Positions 25,537 to 36,741 of a stretch of 64,000 bases of DNA are shown in pieces. The stretch covers positions 248,001 through 312,000 of the forward strand of contig CAJXJW010000003.1 of assembly GCA_913055625.1 (NCBI GenBank). The letters are read 5' to 3'. This DNA comes from an uncultured Pseudomonadota bacterium. GTDB lineage: Bacteria; Pseudomonadota; Gammaproteobacteria; Steroidobacterales; Woeseiaceae. The translations under genes were made by a program, and so were the position numbers. The notes beneath the pieces were generated by a model, which worked only from the letters and a program-made list of their open reading frames with translations, ran no database searches and was not told where the DNA came from. The number at the start of each line of letters is the position of its first letter. The stretch's first letter is position 1.

Positions 25537-26697
25537 CTAGCGACTGCCCGCCGCCTCGGACGACGCGAGTTCTTCGCGCGCCGCGGCCATGCTGGCCTCG
25601 AACTTTGCAATCACGGCGTCCAGCCCTTCCCGGTCCTCGATCATCCGGATTCCCGGGCTCAGCATGAGGCGCGGGCGCCATTCGTAGAACGCGCCGAGTT
25701 CGTGCAACCGGTCGAGCCAGCCGATGACCTGTTCGTCCGGCACGAAGCCTGCGCGGGTTTCGACCAGGAACCACAGGGCCTCTTCATTGAGCGCACTGCC
25801 GAACAGGTCCGGTACGCTGTCCTCCGTGATCCAGGCGAGGTCCGCGTCGAGAACCGCGGCACGATCCGTCTCGCCGGCAAGTTTGAGCAGCCGCGCGTGC
25901 AATGCGCGGTAGCAAACGTCCAGCGTGTTGCTTCGGTCGATGTGTCTCGGAAACTCGCCTGCCTGCGCTTCCGGCGTGTGAGCCTCGAAATCCTGCAGCG
26001 CGCGGGCAGCGTCGCCGGCGTCAAGCGCCAGGAGCGCCCGGAAGTCCTCGACCCCGGTGCCGACGCGACGAAACAGCGAATCCGCGCTGGTGACCATAGC
26101 CTGCAGCCGGGCGTCGATGTCTGCGACGACGCTGTGCGCGTCACCCTGCTCCAGCGCCGCCAGGTAGCGGGCCGCTTCTCGAAGGTAGACCGCGTCGGCC
26201 CGGTTCGGGTTGATAGCAATCGCCCGATCCGCATAGTCTGCGGCGCCTTCGAAATCACCCAGTGACAGGAAGGCGGTCGCCGGAAACGTGTACGATTCCG
26301 GATCCGCCGCGTCGAACTTTGCCGAAAGCTCAAGGCGCCGCATTCCTTCCGCTATGCGCCCGGTCTGGGCGAGGAAAATACCGTAGAACGCGGAAGGCGT
26401 CGGGGCTTCTGGCCGGATCCTTAGTGCCTTCAGGTAATTGCGCTCGGCTTCGGCTCGGTCGAGCAGACGATCGTAGACGCCGGCGATCGTGAACGGGTGC
26501 CAGTAATCCAGAGGGTCGTGCCGGGCAATGTCTTCGAGTATCTCGATAGTGTCACGGCGGCCTTGCGGGGTCCGCGGCAATGTGAAAGCGTAATTCACGG
26601 CAACGAGCGGATCTTTCGGAGAGATGACGAACGCGCGACGAAAGTCCCCTCGCGCCTTTTCGGCGTCGCCCAGATAGCGCCACGCAGTTCCGCGCAC
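25537..26697 (-). CDS. C-terminal TPR fragment of a frame-broken TolB-like/TPR gene
   Basis: 386 residues from a GTG at 26697, although the frame is open back to 26787. It consists of tetratricopeptide-like repeats (RGTAWRYLGDAEKARGDFRRAFVISPKD, PEAPTPSAFYGIFLAQTGRIAEGMRRLELSAKFD, LGDFEGAADYADRAIAINPNRADAVYLREAARY). There is no signal peptide or own ribosome site. It continues, in a +1 frame, the TolB-like half that stops at 26774; the pair looks like one former gene. It is unlikely to be made alone unless ribosomes shift or restart. Confidence 0.75.
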   Translation of the reverse strand: MRGTAWRYLGDAEKARGDFRRAFVISPKDPLVAVNYAFTLPRTPQGRRDTIEILEDIARHDPLDYWHPFTIAGVYDRLLDRAEAERNYLKALRIRPEAPTPSAFYGIFLAQTGRIAEGMRRLELSAKFDAADPESYTFPATAFLSLGDFEGAADYADRAIAINPNRADAVYLREAARYLAALEQGDAHSVVADIDARLQAMVTSADSLFRRVGTGVEDFRALLALDAGDAARALQDFEAHTPEAQAGEFPRHIDRSNTLDVCYRALHARLLKLAGETDRAAVLDADLAWITEDSVPDLFGSALNEEALWFLVETRAGFVPDEQVIGWLDRLHELGAFYEWRPRLMLSPGIRMIEDREGLDAVIAKFEASMAAAREELASSEAAGSR

Positions 26698-26773
26698 CCG
26701 GTGGAATTCGGCGGTATTGCCTGCGCCTTTTTCGTCCGCCTCGGCGAGCAGCGTCAGCGCGAGCTCGGCGCCC

Positions 26774-27538
26774 TCAGCCTGGCGGCGTCAGGTTCAGCTC
26801 GCCGGCGATCGCATCGGCGACCTCGGACTGGACGGCGAGCACGTCCACCAGGTTCCGGTCGTAGGTCTCGGACCACAGGTGCAGGCCGTTTTGCGCCTCG
26901 ATCAGCTGCGCGGTAATGCGCACTCGGTCGCCGATGCGGCGGACGCTGCCCTCGAGGATATGCGTGGCGTTGAGCGTCCGCCCTATCTCGCGCAGGTCGA
27001 GGTTCTGCCCCTTGAACTGGAACGACGACGTACGCCCGATCACGTCCATGACGTTCATTCGCACGATCGTGTTCAGGAGCTCCTCGGAGATGCCTTCCGC
27101 GAAGTACTCGTTGTCCGCGATACCGGACATATTGACGAACGGCAGGACCGCGAGCACCGGGTCGCCGGCGACTCGCCGTGACGCGTCGGCGGACGGACCC
27201 AGCTTGTCCCAGGCGATAAAAGACAAAGCGAGGACCAAGGCGACGGAAATGACGATGTTCAACGTGCGGCCGGTCCGGGGCGTGATCGACTCCGTAAGCG
27301 GAACGTCCTCCGACTTCTTTACCCCGTCCGGCGTCAGTTCGTAAGCCCAGGCAAGGAACAGCGCTACGGGAAGCCCGGCCAGCAATGCTGCGAGCACGAA
27401 CTTCATGACCCAGTCCGGGGCGCCGAAGTTGTCGGCAACCAGGTCGAGAACCTGCGCAATGACCCACGCAACGACAGCGTAGGCAGCCCCCACGCGGACG
27501 ACATTGCGGCGCCGGAGTTCGGCCAGGAAGGTCAACAT
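26774..27538 (-). CDS. N-terminal TolB-like half of a frame-broken TPR gene
   Basis: 254 residues from ATG at 27538 (MLTFLAELRRRNVVRVGAAYAVVAWVIAQVL). The membrane region is at residues 14-70 and a further helix near 95-115. The TolB/FlgO-like domain follows (VLAVLPFVNMSG, EYFAEGISEELLNTIVRM, RTSSFQFKGQNLDLREIG, EGSVRRIGDRVRITAQLIEAQNGLHLWSETYDRN) and the frame ends abruptly after ELNLTPPG. In the relative at 1-1850 the next segment is a GTDSVEAYDMLMRA-type linker, absent here, so a stretch is lost besides the frame change. It is divergent from the MOSC gene. Confidence 0.78.
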   Translation of the reverse strand: MLTFLAELRRRNVVRVGAAYAVVAWVIAQVLDLVADNFGAPDWVMKFVLAALLAGLPVALFLAWAYELTPDGVKKSEDVPLTESITPRTGRTLNIVISVALVLALSFIAWDKLGPSADASRRVAGDPVLAVLPFVNMSGIADNEYFAEGISEELLNTIVRMNVMDVIGRTSSFQFKGQNLDLREIGRTLNATHILEGSVRRIGDRVRITAQLIEAQNGLHLWSETYDRNLVDVLAVQSEVADAIAGELNLTPPG

Positions 27539-27668
27539 GGCGCCGAAGTTTACGTGAATCAGGGGGTTGCAGCAGCAGTTGCGCAGCAGGTTCGTCCTCG
27601 GCGGAGGATCCGCAACGACGAAAGGTGCGGGTACAATGGCGCAGTTCCGTTCGAAACCGCCTGGAACC

Positions 27669-28151
27669 ATGCCGACGATCGTGGAATTGAAGAACACACT
27701 GCCGCAACAGGGCCGGGTCGCCTGGATCGGCCTTCGCGCCGAGCGCCGCGCCACACCCACGGTGGTTGAGGAAGTCGAGGTGAGCGCGGGCGAAGGGCTT
27801 GTCGGCGACCACTACAAGAGCAGGATGAAGACGCGCCAGGTGACGCTGATCCAGGGCGAACACCTCGATGCCGTCGCGTCCATTCTCGGCGTCGACGCCA
27901 TCGACCCGAGCCTCATCCGCCGCAACATCGTCGTGCGCGGTATCAACCTGCTGTCGCTGAAGGACGCGCCCTTCACGGTCGGGTCGACCGTGCTCGAGTT
28001 CGGGGAGCTCTGCCATCCCTGCTCCCTGATGGAAGCGAACCTGGGACCCGGCGGCTACAACGCGATGCGCGGACACGGCGGGATCACGGCGCGCGTCGTC
28101 CAGGGCGGCCGGATCCGGGTGGGTGACGCGGTCTGCAAAGCGGTCAGATAA
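27669..28151 (+). CDS. MOSC domain protein
   Basis: About 160 residues from ATG at 27669; an in-frame ATG at 27636 is an alternative. Nearly the whole chain is a MOSC domain: GRVAWIGLRAERRATPTVVEEVEV, GLVGDHYKSRMKTRQVTLIQGEHL, RRNIVVRGINLLSLKDAPFTVGSTVLEFGELCHPCSLMEANLGPGGYNAMRGHGGITARVVQGG, with the conserved Cys in the HPC segment. MOSC domains occur in molybdenum cofactor sulfurases and YiiM-like reductases. Standalone members of this size are not well characterised. It is divergent from the broken TolB/TPR gene. Confidence 0.88.
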   Translation: MPTIVELKNTLPQQGRVAWIGLRAERRATPTVVEEVEVSAGEGLVGDHYKSRMKTRQVTLIQGEHLDAVASILGVDAIDPSLIRRNIVVRGINLLSLKDAPFTVGSTVLEFGELCHPCSLMEANLGPGGYNAMRGHGGITARVVQGGRIRVGDAVCKAVR

Positions 28152-28190
28152 TGCTTTCCCGGAAGCCGGCGGCGTCCTCGGCGAGCGACG

Positions 28191-28712
28191 TCAACAGCCG
28201 TTCCGGGTCCGCATCCAGCGCCGGTAGTCCGGGTGCCGGGCGGCCATCTCGCCGTACAGCTTGCCGGTCAACCCGACGAACGCTAACTTTCCAACCATGG
28301 ACACGACCATCCCGGCGACAGTCAACGGCAGGTTCAACTGCACCAGGCCGACGATAAAGACGATTGCCGCCAGCCCGGACAACGAATTCAGCACGACTCC
28401 CTTCGTGACATAGTCCCCGGGTATCGGCACCTGCCGGCGGTTCAGCCACACGCGTTCCCCGAGAACGCCACGCGACATCCAGTTATCCGTACTCGCAGGC
28501 GGCGGAAAGAGCCTCGGGTTGAGCCAGACCCATGCCAGGACGAGGGCACCCGCAAGCCAGGCCCAATGGCCGATCCAGATGCGGCTCCATGCCGCGAGTG
28601 CAACCAGCGGCAACACGCTGAGGCGGGTCCAGCCGCTCCAGGGATTGGCGTGCCGCTCCCAGGCCTCGTCGGACATGCTCATCAGCTTCTCGGCCATTGC
28701 GTCGATCGCCAT
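28191..28712 (-). CDS. DUF6653 family membrane protein
   Basis: 173 residues. The family pattern is clear: WERHANPWSGWTRLSVLPLVALAAWSRIWIGHWAWLAGALVLAWVWLNPRLFPPPASTDNWMSRGVLGERVWLNR, then two membrane helices (VVLNSLSGLAAIVFIVGLVQ, TVAGMVVSMVGKLAFVGL) and YRRWMRTR at the end. Function unknown. Start ATG at 28712; internal ATG codons at 28697 and 28682 are possible. It is convergent with the MOSC gene and divergent from lon. Confidence 0.88.
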   Translation of the reverse strand: MAIDAMAEKLMSMSDEAWERHANPWSGWTRLSVLPLVALAAWSRIWIGHWAWLAGALVLAWVWLNPRLFPPPASTDNWMSRGVLGERVWLNRRQVPIPGDYVTKGVVLNSLSGLAAIVFIVGLVQLNLPLTVAGMVVSMVGKLAFVGLTGKLYGEMAARHPDYRRWMRTRNGC

Positions 28713-28823
28713 TCGGCGAGTCTAAATGAATCAACCCTGGCTATGTAAATCAATGCCTTGCATACATGCCACTGCGGGGCCGCGCGCATTGAAATCTCCG
28801 GCCTCACCACCATCTCGTCCTGC

Positions 28824-31232
<2,409 letters not shown>

Positions 31233-31271
31233 ATCGCGTCAGCCCGGCACTGCCTGCAGGGCACAGTAGCG

Positions 31272-33068
31272 TCAGTTGAGGGTTGACGCGGTCGAAGTGG
31301 GAAACAGCACCAATACATCGTACTGCGCACGAGGGTCCATCGTGAGAACGAGTCCGTTGCCTTCGAGTGCGCTCACTATCTTTGGAACACCTGCATTGCT
31401 TGCCCGAAGATCAATGACTTTCGTTTCGTTCGACCGCGGCAATTCCGATTCTCGAAGTTGCTCCGCACCGTCAACTCCAAATTCAATGACACCAACAACT
31501 GGTTCGCGAGAGTAACCGCGGCGCGCATGCGTGCCGATCACGAAATACCTCTCAACCAGCGCGTCATTCAGGAACTCACCCATTGCGCGGGGGAGCGGCG
31601 ACGAACCGAACTCAATAACCTCATGGTTCTTTCTTCGGACGTGAGCGTTGTGTGCGAGAACAAGTACGGAGGTGTCGCTTATTGACTCATGCACCCACAA
31701 TACATTTTCCGCCATCATGCGGTCCCTCAGCAGCTTGGCCTCGGTGCTCGTCGTACCGAGGCTACATTGCTCCAGGTATGAGCGCAGATTCCTGAACCTC
31801 CAAACCAAGTCATCCCGCCTGAAGGAATCAAGTTCGAAAGTCTTGCCGGCAAGCAGCCTGCCCGCCCGGTCAGCTGCACTCATGGCCGTGTCAAGCACGT
31901 CTGCGTCCAGGCCTGTAAGCTCTGCGGGCGACTTCGCGACGGCAGCGAGTTGTCGACTCAAGTCCGGAATCTCGTCGGGCGCAGAAGAGTCCGCGGCGAC
32001 AGCCAAACTCTTCAACATTTCTGCTAGCTCAAGAATTGCATCCCCGGGCACATAGGTATCTATGCCCACGACTGCCAATGGTTTTTCCGTTGTCCAGGTC
32101 GATCGCGCCCAGTCCAGGAGTGCCCGGTACGTATCGGTGCTCTTCTGCCCCGCAAGGCATGGTTCCAGACTGGTCGCATCGTCTGCAGTGACAATCGCAG
32201 GCAGCCCTGAACATGCCACCGTGGATGCTTCGAGCGCTATCGTATCGATGAGCCCGACCTGGTAGAGCCACTTCGCCACGTGTAGCTGCAACTGGTCTGC
32301 CTCGTAAGAACCATGACTGAACTCGCCAAGCGCGAAGACCTCGGCCCTGGACATGGCGGCAAGATCCGCGATTTCCCTTGCGGCCTTCTCGAGTTCTGCG
32401 GCAGGTAACGCGCGACCTGTTTGGCGTGCCGCATGAACTGCTTTCGGCAACATGTGGCTGGCGGAATCCTCTGGCGATCCTGACACAGCCGGTGCGTCTT
32501 CGAGCACGACGTCATCGAACCAGGCAGTTCCCGTCCCGGACAACAATAAGCCGTAGATGAGCACATCGGTCGATTCAGGCAACTCGATATCGAGAACCAG
32601 CGGTTGCCAACCCTTCGTACCTGTCAGCCCACGCGCGGCCATGTTGTCGAAAAAGACAGTAAGATCGCCGCTCTTCGCCATCGCCCATAGAGCCGCTTGC
32701 CCATCTTCGACGCCGGCGACCTTGACCTGCGCCTTCAGGGAATACCTATGCGTATGGTCTCGTCTTGGATAGTGGAGTTGAACAATAGAGGCTCCGCGAT
32801 CCTCAATTCTCACTGCAGTTGACTTGACTAGCAGGCTGCGACTACCCGAGTAGCTTTCAGCATCAGTGACCTCAACAATGTATCCGTTCGGGTTGATCTG
32901 CCAAGGCGCAGGATCGTTCGAAGACGTCGACCTTTCGAATCCGCCGTTCACGGTTTGCGCGATAGACGCTGTCGATACAAAGAAGAATGCAAGCGACGCA
33001 GCTAGCGACCATCCCATTCGAGAGAAACTGATTGATCTCGCCCGGCCAATCGGTATCAGAGTTTCCAC
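31272..33068 (-). CDS. Exported erythromycin-esterase-family protein with N-terminal beta domain
   Basis: 598 residues. A signal peptide ends at about residue 38 (STASIAQ); ATG 33017 is an alternative start. Residues about 40-185 form a beta-sandwich-like domain of the carbohydrate-binding type (NGGFERSTSSNDPAPWQ, WFDDVVLE). Residues about 215-580 match the Ere/succinoglycan-biosynthesis family: EVFALGEFSHGSYEADQLQLHVAKWLYQ with conserved Glu and His, IALEAS, DRMMAENVLWVHE, VLVLAHNAHVRR. The base composition is near 50 percent GC with codon use unlike neighbours, which points to transfer. The family's broad reaction is hydrolysis or phospho/ester chemistry; macrolide resistance is not implied. 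Confidence 0.87.
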   Translation of the reverse strand: METLIPIGRARSISFSRMGWSLAASLAFFFVSTASIAQTVNGGFERSTSSNDPAPWQINPNGYIVEVTDAESYSGSRSLLVKSTAVRIEDRGASIVQLHYPRRDHTHRYSLKAQVKVAGVEDGQAALWAMAKSGDLTVFFDNMAARGLTGTKGWQPLVLDIELPESTDVLIYGLLLSGTGTAWFDDVVLEDAPAVSGSPEDSASHMLPKAVHAARQTGRALPAAELEKAAREIADLAAMSRAEVFALGEFSHGSYEADQLQLHVAKWLYQVGLIDTIALEASTVACSGLPAIVTADDATSLEPCLAGQKSTDTYRALLDWARSTWTTEKPLAVVGIDTYVPGDAILELAEMLKSLAVAADSSAPDEIPDLSRQLAAVAKSPAELTGLDADVLDTAMSAADRAGRLLAGKTFELDSFRRDDLVWRFRNLRSYLEQCSLGTTSTEAKLLRDRMMAENVLWVHESISDTSVLVLAHNAHVRRKNHEVIEFGSSPLPRAMGEFLNDALVERYFVIGTHARRGYSREPVVGVIEFGVDGAEQLRESELPRSNETKVIDLRASNAGVPKIVSALEGNGLVLTMDPRAQYDVLVLFPTSTASTLN

Positions 33069-33182
33069 AAGAGACTAGCCTTCACAATCGGACGTCAGCC
33101 GGGCCAATCGAAATGATTATCGCGCCGGCCCACGGCAACGTCGAACTGGCTTTCTCTTCTTCGGGCAACTCCGGACAAGGAG

Positions 33183-34967
33183 TCAGCCCGAAGCCGCTTC
33201 TCCGTCACCCGATCCGGCCAGCCGCTCCTCGGCGGCCGCGACCATCGCCTGGTAGCGCGGCTCGCTGCGCAGCATCTCCAGGTCCGGGTCGGCCTTCGTG
33301 TACACGAGGAAACTCGCGGTGATCGTGTCGAACACCGGGACCAGCATGTCGAGCGCGGCTTCCGTGTCTCCCAGGTACGTGCACAACGCACACGCAAAGT
33401 TGTAGCGCATGTTGAGGTTCTCGGGATCGATGAGCAGCGCGCGTTCCATGCGGCTTTTCGCGCGCTCGCCCTGTTCGAGCGCGGCCAGGGCGTAGGCACT
33501 GTAGCCGGCCACCATCGAGTTGTTCGGGTCGCGGGCGAGCACCGCCTCGGCGCGCTTGAGCGCCAGTTCGGCCGCGCGGCGCACGCCTGCCCTGTCACTC
33601 AGCGCGGTGTAGGCGCTGATCAGCATCGACGGCGAATTGAGATCACCTTCCATCAGCGCGGCAGCCTTTTCGTAACAGCGCGCAGCCTCTTCGTGGCGGT
33701 GTTGCTGGTAATGCAGGCGTCCGGCCGAGCGGTTGACCTCGTAGGAATCAGGATTGAGCTTCAATGCGATCGCCACTTCCTTCGCCGCTGCGTCGGCATC
33801 GCCATTGGACAGGTGCAACTGCGCCAGGACCGCATGCGCTTCCGGCAGGTCGGGATTCAGATCAAGCGCCCTTTGCGCGGCCGCCATGCCGTCGTCTGCG
33901 TTTCCGTCACGCGCTTCGCGCAATTTCCGGTAGCCGACGGCCATCAGCGCCCACGCTTCGGCGTAGTCCGGGTCGATCTCGACGGTGCGCTGGCACAGCC
34001 GCACGATCGCTTCTGCCGAGCGGACATCCGACTCCTGGCCGGTCACGTGCGTCTGGCGCGCCATCAGGTACAGGTTGTGCGCATCGGCACTTTCCGTGCC
34101 ACGATGCTCTATCGCCTTCTTTTCCTTTGGGAGAAGCCTGAGCTGCAACGCCTTTACAATCGCCTGCGAGATCTCGTCCTGCAGCGCAAAAATGTCGCTC
34201 GCTTCCCGGTCGTAGCGTTCGGCCCAGAGGTGATTGTTGGTCTTCGCATCGACGAGCTGCGCGCTGATGCGCACGCGGCCGCCGGCCTTGCGCACGCTGC
34301 CTTCGAGAACATGGCTGGCATTCAGGTCACTGGCGACCTTCGGGATGTCGACGTGCTTGCCCTTGTACATGAACGCGCTGTTGCGCGAGATGATGCCGAG
34401 CGCGGAGACCTTACTGAGGTCCGTGATCACGTCCTCGGTGATGCCGTCGCTGAAATACTCCTGCTCCGGGTCGCCGCTCATGTTCGTGAACGGGAGGACG
34501 CACACCGTGAATCGCGGCACGGCTTTTTCTTCGGCAGCCGCTTCAGGTGCGGCGGGATTGACGGCCGTCGTCGGCGCACGCGCGATCATCGCGCCGAGCG
34601 CGTGCAGAAATTCCTGCGCCGGGGCGCTCTCTGCGTCTTCATTCCAGCCGTCGAGGTCCGTCGTGTGGATGGCGCGCACGTCCATCGGCAGTCGCGCGTT
34701 GTCGAAGCGCACCGGGACCAGCTTGTTGTTATCGGCGCCCTCGCGTGCCTCGCCGCGCACCCAGCGCGACGTCACCGACGTGGGCGTCCAGACGACCATG
34801 ACTGCCTTGGCCGAGGCAATCTCTGCGTCGATCATGTCGTCGAATTCCTGGCCGGGCGTGATCTCCGGGTCCCACCAGACGGTCCAGCCCTTCGCCGAAA
34901 TCGCGGCAACGAGAGGCGCGACCCGTGCTTTGTCGCTACGGGCATAGGAAACGAAGACATCGGCCAT
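33183..34967 (-). CDS. TIR - TolB-like - TPR fusion protein
   Basis: 594 residues, no membrane segment. Residues 1-130 are a TIR domain (MADVFVSYARSDKARVAPLVAAISAKGWTVWWDPEITPGQEF) with the conserved Trp-x-x-x-Glu (SRWVRGEAREG, E73), the position of the NADase catalytic Glu in active TIRs. Residues about 150-280 are a TolB/FlgO-like domain (FTVCVLPFTNMSGDPEQEYFSDGITEDVITDLSKV, EGSVRKAGGRVRISAQLVDAKTNNHLWAERYDRE). Residues about 290-580 are TPRs (YLMARQTHV, QRALDLNPDLPEAHAVLAQLHLSNGDAD). The protein is the soluble cousin of the membrane TolB/TPR proteins in this window, with TIR in place of the membrane part. Enzyme activity is not proven. Confidence 0.88.
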   Translation of the reverse strand: MADVFVSYARSDKARVAPLVAAISAKGWTVWWDPEITPGQEFDDMIDAEIASAKAVMVVWTPTSVTSRWVRGEAREGADNNKLVPVRFDNARLPMDVRAIHTTDLDGWNEDAESAPAQEFLHALGAMIARAPTTAVNPAAPEAAAEEKAVPRFTVCVLPFTNMSGDPEQEYFSDGITEDVITDLSKVSALGIISRNSAFMYKGKHVDIPKVASDLNASHVLEGSVRKAGGRVRISAQLVDAKTNNHLWAERYDREASDIFALQDEISQAIVKALQLRLLPKEKKAIEHRGTESADAHNLYLMARQTHVTGQESDVRSAEAIVRLCQRTVEIDPDYAEAWALMAVGYRKLREARDGNADDGMAAAQRALDLNPDLPEAHAVLAQLHLSNGDADAAAKEVAIALKLNPDSYEVNRSAGRLHYQQHRHEEAARCYEKAAALMEGDLNSPSMLISAYTALSDRAGVRRAAELALKRAEAVLARDPNNSMVAGYSAYALAALEQGERAKSRMERALLIDPENLNMRYNFACALCTYLGDTEAALDMLVPVFDTITASFLVYTKADPDLEMLRSEPRYQAMVAAAEERLAGSGDGEAASG

Positions 34968-35156
34968 GCCGTTGGAACCCCAGGAAAATCAGTCTTGTGG
35001 CGCTGCTTGACGCCCAAGGATACCGCAGTGGCGAAAGGCACGGTAGCCGGAGAATTCCGGACATAATGTGCGCTGCGATACCGGAAGCAAACGTCATTTC
35101 GCAGCGTGGCCAGTGTATTGGCAGAATGGACATCGTCATCGGAGCGAGGGAGCGGC

Positions 35157-35897
35157 ATGTCCAGTCGTCATTTCGAAACGGGTGGCGCCAGCTACGACCG
35201 GTTTCGCCCGACGTACCCGCCGCCGCTGGCCGAATATCTCGCCGCGCTCGCGCCGAACCGTTCCCTCGCCGTCGACGTCGGCTGTGGCACCGGACAGTTG
35301 TCGGTGCTGCTCGCGGCTCATTTCGAGCGCGTATCTGCCTTTGACGCAAGTGCCGACCAGGTGGCGAATGCCGCAGCCTGCGGGAACACTAACTATGCGG
35401 TCTCTGCCGCCGAAGAGCTGCCGGTCCAGGACGCAACTGCGGCCCTGATCACCGCCGCGCAGTCGGCGCACTGGTTCGACCTGCCGGCGTTCTACGAAGA
35501 GGTGCGGCGCATCGCCGCGCCCGGCGCCGTCGTCGCGCTGGTCACCTACTGCATCCCGGCGCTCGACGGACCGGCGGCCCGTCGCTTCGAGCAGGTTTAC
35601 TGGCAGGACGTCTACCGTTACTGGCCGCCGGAACGGGCATTGATCGAGAACGAGTACCGGGACCTGCCGTTTCCGTTCGAGGAACTGAGCCCGCCCGAGT
35701 TCGACATCATCCGGGACTGGACGGCCGACGAGCTCATCGGCTACGTCGAGACCTGGTCGGCCTCGAAACGTGCTCGTGCCGATGGCCAGGGCGGAGTTCT
35801 CGATGCGTTTGCCACGGACCTTCGCTCGCTCTTCGGCAGCAACGACGCACGACACCGCATCACCTGGCCTGTGCGCATGCGCTTGGGCCGGGTGTGA
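35157..35897 (+). CDS. Class I SAM-dependent methyltransferase
   Basis: 246 residues from ATG at 35157, behind a GGGAG ribosome site. Motif I VDVGCGTGQLSVLLA binds SAM, then FDASADQV (acidic end), a motif near AAEELPVQDATAALITAAQSAHWFD and VVALVTYCIP. The order and length match the Methyltransf_11/UbiE-like small-molecule family (similar to Tam and YcgJ-type). Substrate unknown. It is divergent from the TIR fusion gene and convergent with the S4 gene 5 bases on. Confidence 0.9.
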   Translation: MSSRHFETGGASYDRFRPTYPPPLAEYLAALAPNRSLAVDVGCGTGQLSVLLAAHFERVSAFDASADQVANAAACGNTNYAVSAAEELPVQDATAALITAAQSAHWFDLPAFYEEVRRIAAPGAVVALVTYCIPALDGPAARRFEQVYWQDVYRYWPPERALIENEYRDLPFPFEELSPPEFDIIRDWTADELIGYVETWSASKRARADGQGGVLDAFATDLRSLFGSNDARHRITWPVRMRLGRV

Positions 35898-35901
35898 CGC
35901 C

Positions 35902-36291
35902 TCAGCGCTGCTTGCGCTGCCGCAGCAGTCGCCGCGTGTGCTTGTCGGGCCGTCCCGGCGTCCTCGGCATCGCCTGCCGGTCCTGGCGGAGCGCGTCCGC
36001 GCGCTCCTCGCGGCGCCGCATCACGTCTTCGTCTTCGCGGTAGCAGCTTCGGGCCTCGGTTGCGGGCCCGCGACGAGCCGGGATGGCGAGAACGTCGAAC
36101 GCATACGGCAACCGGTCGCGAACCAGCTCGATGCGGTCGCCCGCCTGCACCCGCCTTCCGGGCGCCGGGCGCTCGCCGTTGACCTTTACCTGCCCGGTCG
36201 CGACCGCCTTCGACGCCAATGTCCGCGTCTTGAAGAAGCGACAGTGATACAGCCAGCGATCGATGCGCAGCGTTTCGTCGTCGTTTGACAT
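35902..36291 (-). CDS. hslR: S4-domain RNA-binding protein, Hsp15 type
   Basis: About 129 residues from ATG at 36291. An N-terminal S4 domain (LRIDRWLYHCRFFKTRTLASKAVATGQVKVNGERPAPGRRVQAGDRIEL) is followed by a charged, Arg-rich tail (EDVMRRREERADALRQDRQ, RRLLRQRKQR). Hsp15 recycles stalled 50S subunits carrying nascent chains after heat shock. It follows the MazG-like gene on the same strand with a few bases between, so it is in an operon with it. Confidence 0.88.
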   Translation of the reverse strand: MSNDDETLRIDRWLYHCRFFKTRTLASKAVATGQVKVNGERPAPGRRVQAGDRIELVRDRLPYAFDVLAIPARRGPATEARSCYREDEDVMRRREERADALRQDRQAMPRTPGRPDKHTRRLLRQRKQR

Positions 36292-36300
36292 TGGCGGCAC

Positions 36301-36624
36301 TCAGCGCAGGCCCGTCGCTCCCGGCGGGTACTTCATCGCGTTCTTCGCGATCTTGTCGTCGACGGCCCTGTCGATGTCGATGCCGAGCTTGTCCGCCAGG
36401 ATGGCGAGATAGATCTGGATGTCCGCAACCTCCGCCGCGACCTCCGCGCGGGTCTGCTCGCTGACGTTCGCGGACTCCGGCTGGCTCAGCCACTGGAAGT
36501 GTTCGAGCAATTCGGCAGCCTCTACCGACAGCGCCATCGCCAGGTTCTTGGGCGAATGAAACGCGTGCCAGTCGCGCTCATCGGCGAACGCCCGCAGCCG
36601 CGACTGCAGTTCCGTGAAATCCAT
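36301..36624 (-). CDS. MazG-like nucleoside triphosphate pyrophosphohydrolase
   Basis: 107 residues from ATG at 36624 (MDFTELQSRLRAFADERDWHAFHSPKNLAMALSVEAAELLEHFQWL). The Mg-binding MazG motif ExxE...ExxD is visible: EAAELLEHFQW, then EVAAEVADIQIYLAILADKLGIDIDRAV. The short all-alpha form is of the RS21-C6/dCTPase type, not the duplicated MazG. It hydrolyses non-canonical or excess dNTPs to dNMP and PPi. It is co-directional with hslR. Confidence 0.92.
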   Translation of the reverse strand: MDFTELQSRLRAFADERDWHAFHSPKNLAMALSVEAAELLEHFQWLSQPESANVSEQTRAEVAAEVADIQIYLAILADKLGIDIDRAVDDKIAKNAMKYPPGATGLR

Positions 36625-36741
36625 GACATCCCTCGCGAGCCCGTCGCAACGCGGCCACATTGCCCGCGCACCCGCGGAAAGACAACCGGGACGGCGCCGG
36701 GCGGCTCGTCCTGCCCGCCGCCCGGCAATCAGCGCGGCCTG

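Noticed and set aside
31272..33068. Macrolide-resistance gene
   Set aside because: The fold is right, but it is secreted and has an extra domain; the Ere family has many non-resistance members. No drug claim is supported.
33183..34967. Complete TIR anti-phage system
   Set aside because: No sensor or partner gene of a known system adjoins it; kept as a fusion protein of unknown role.
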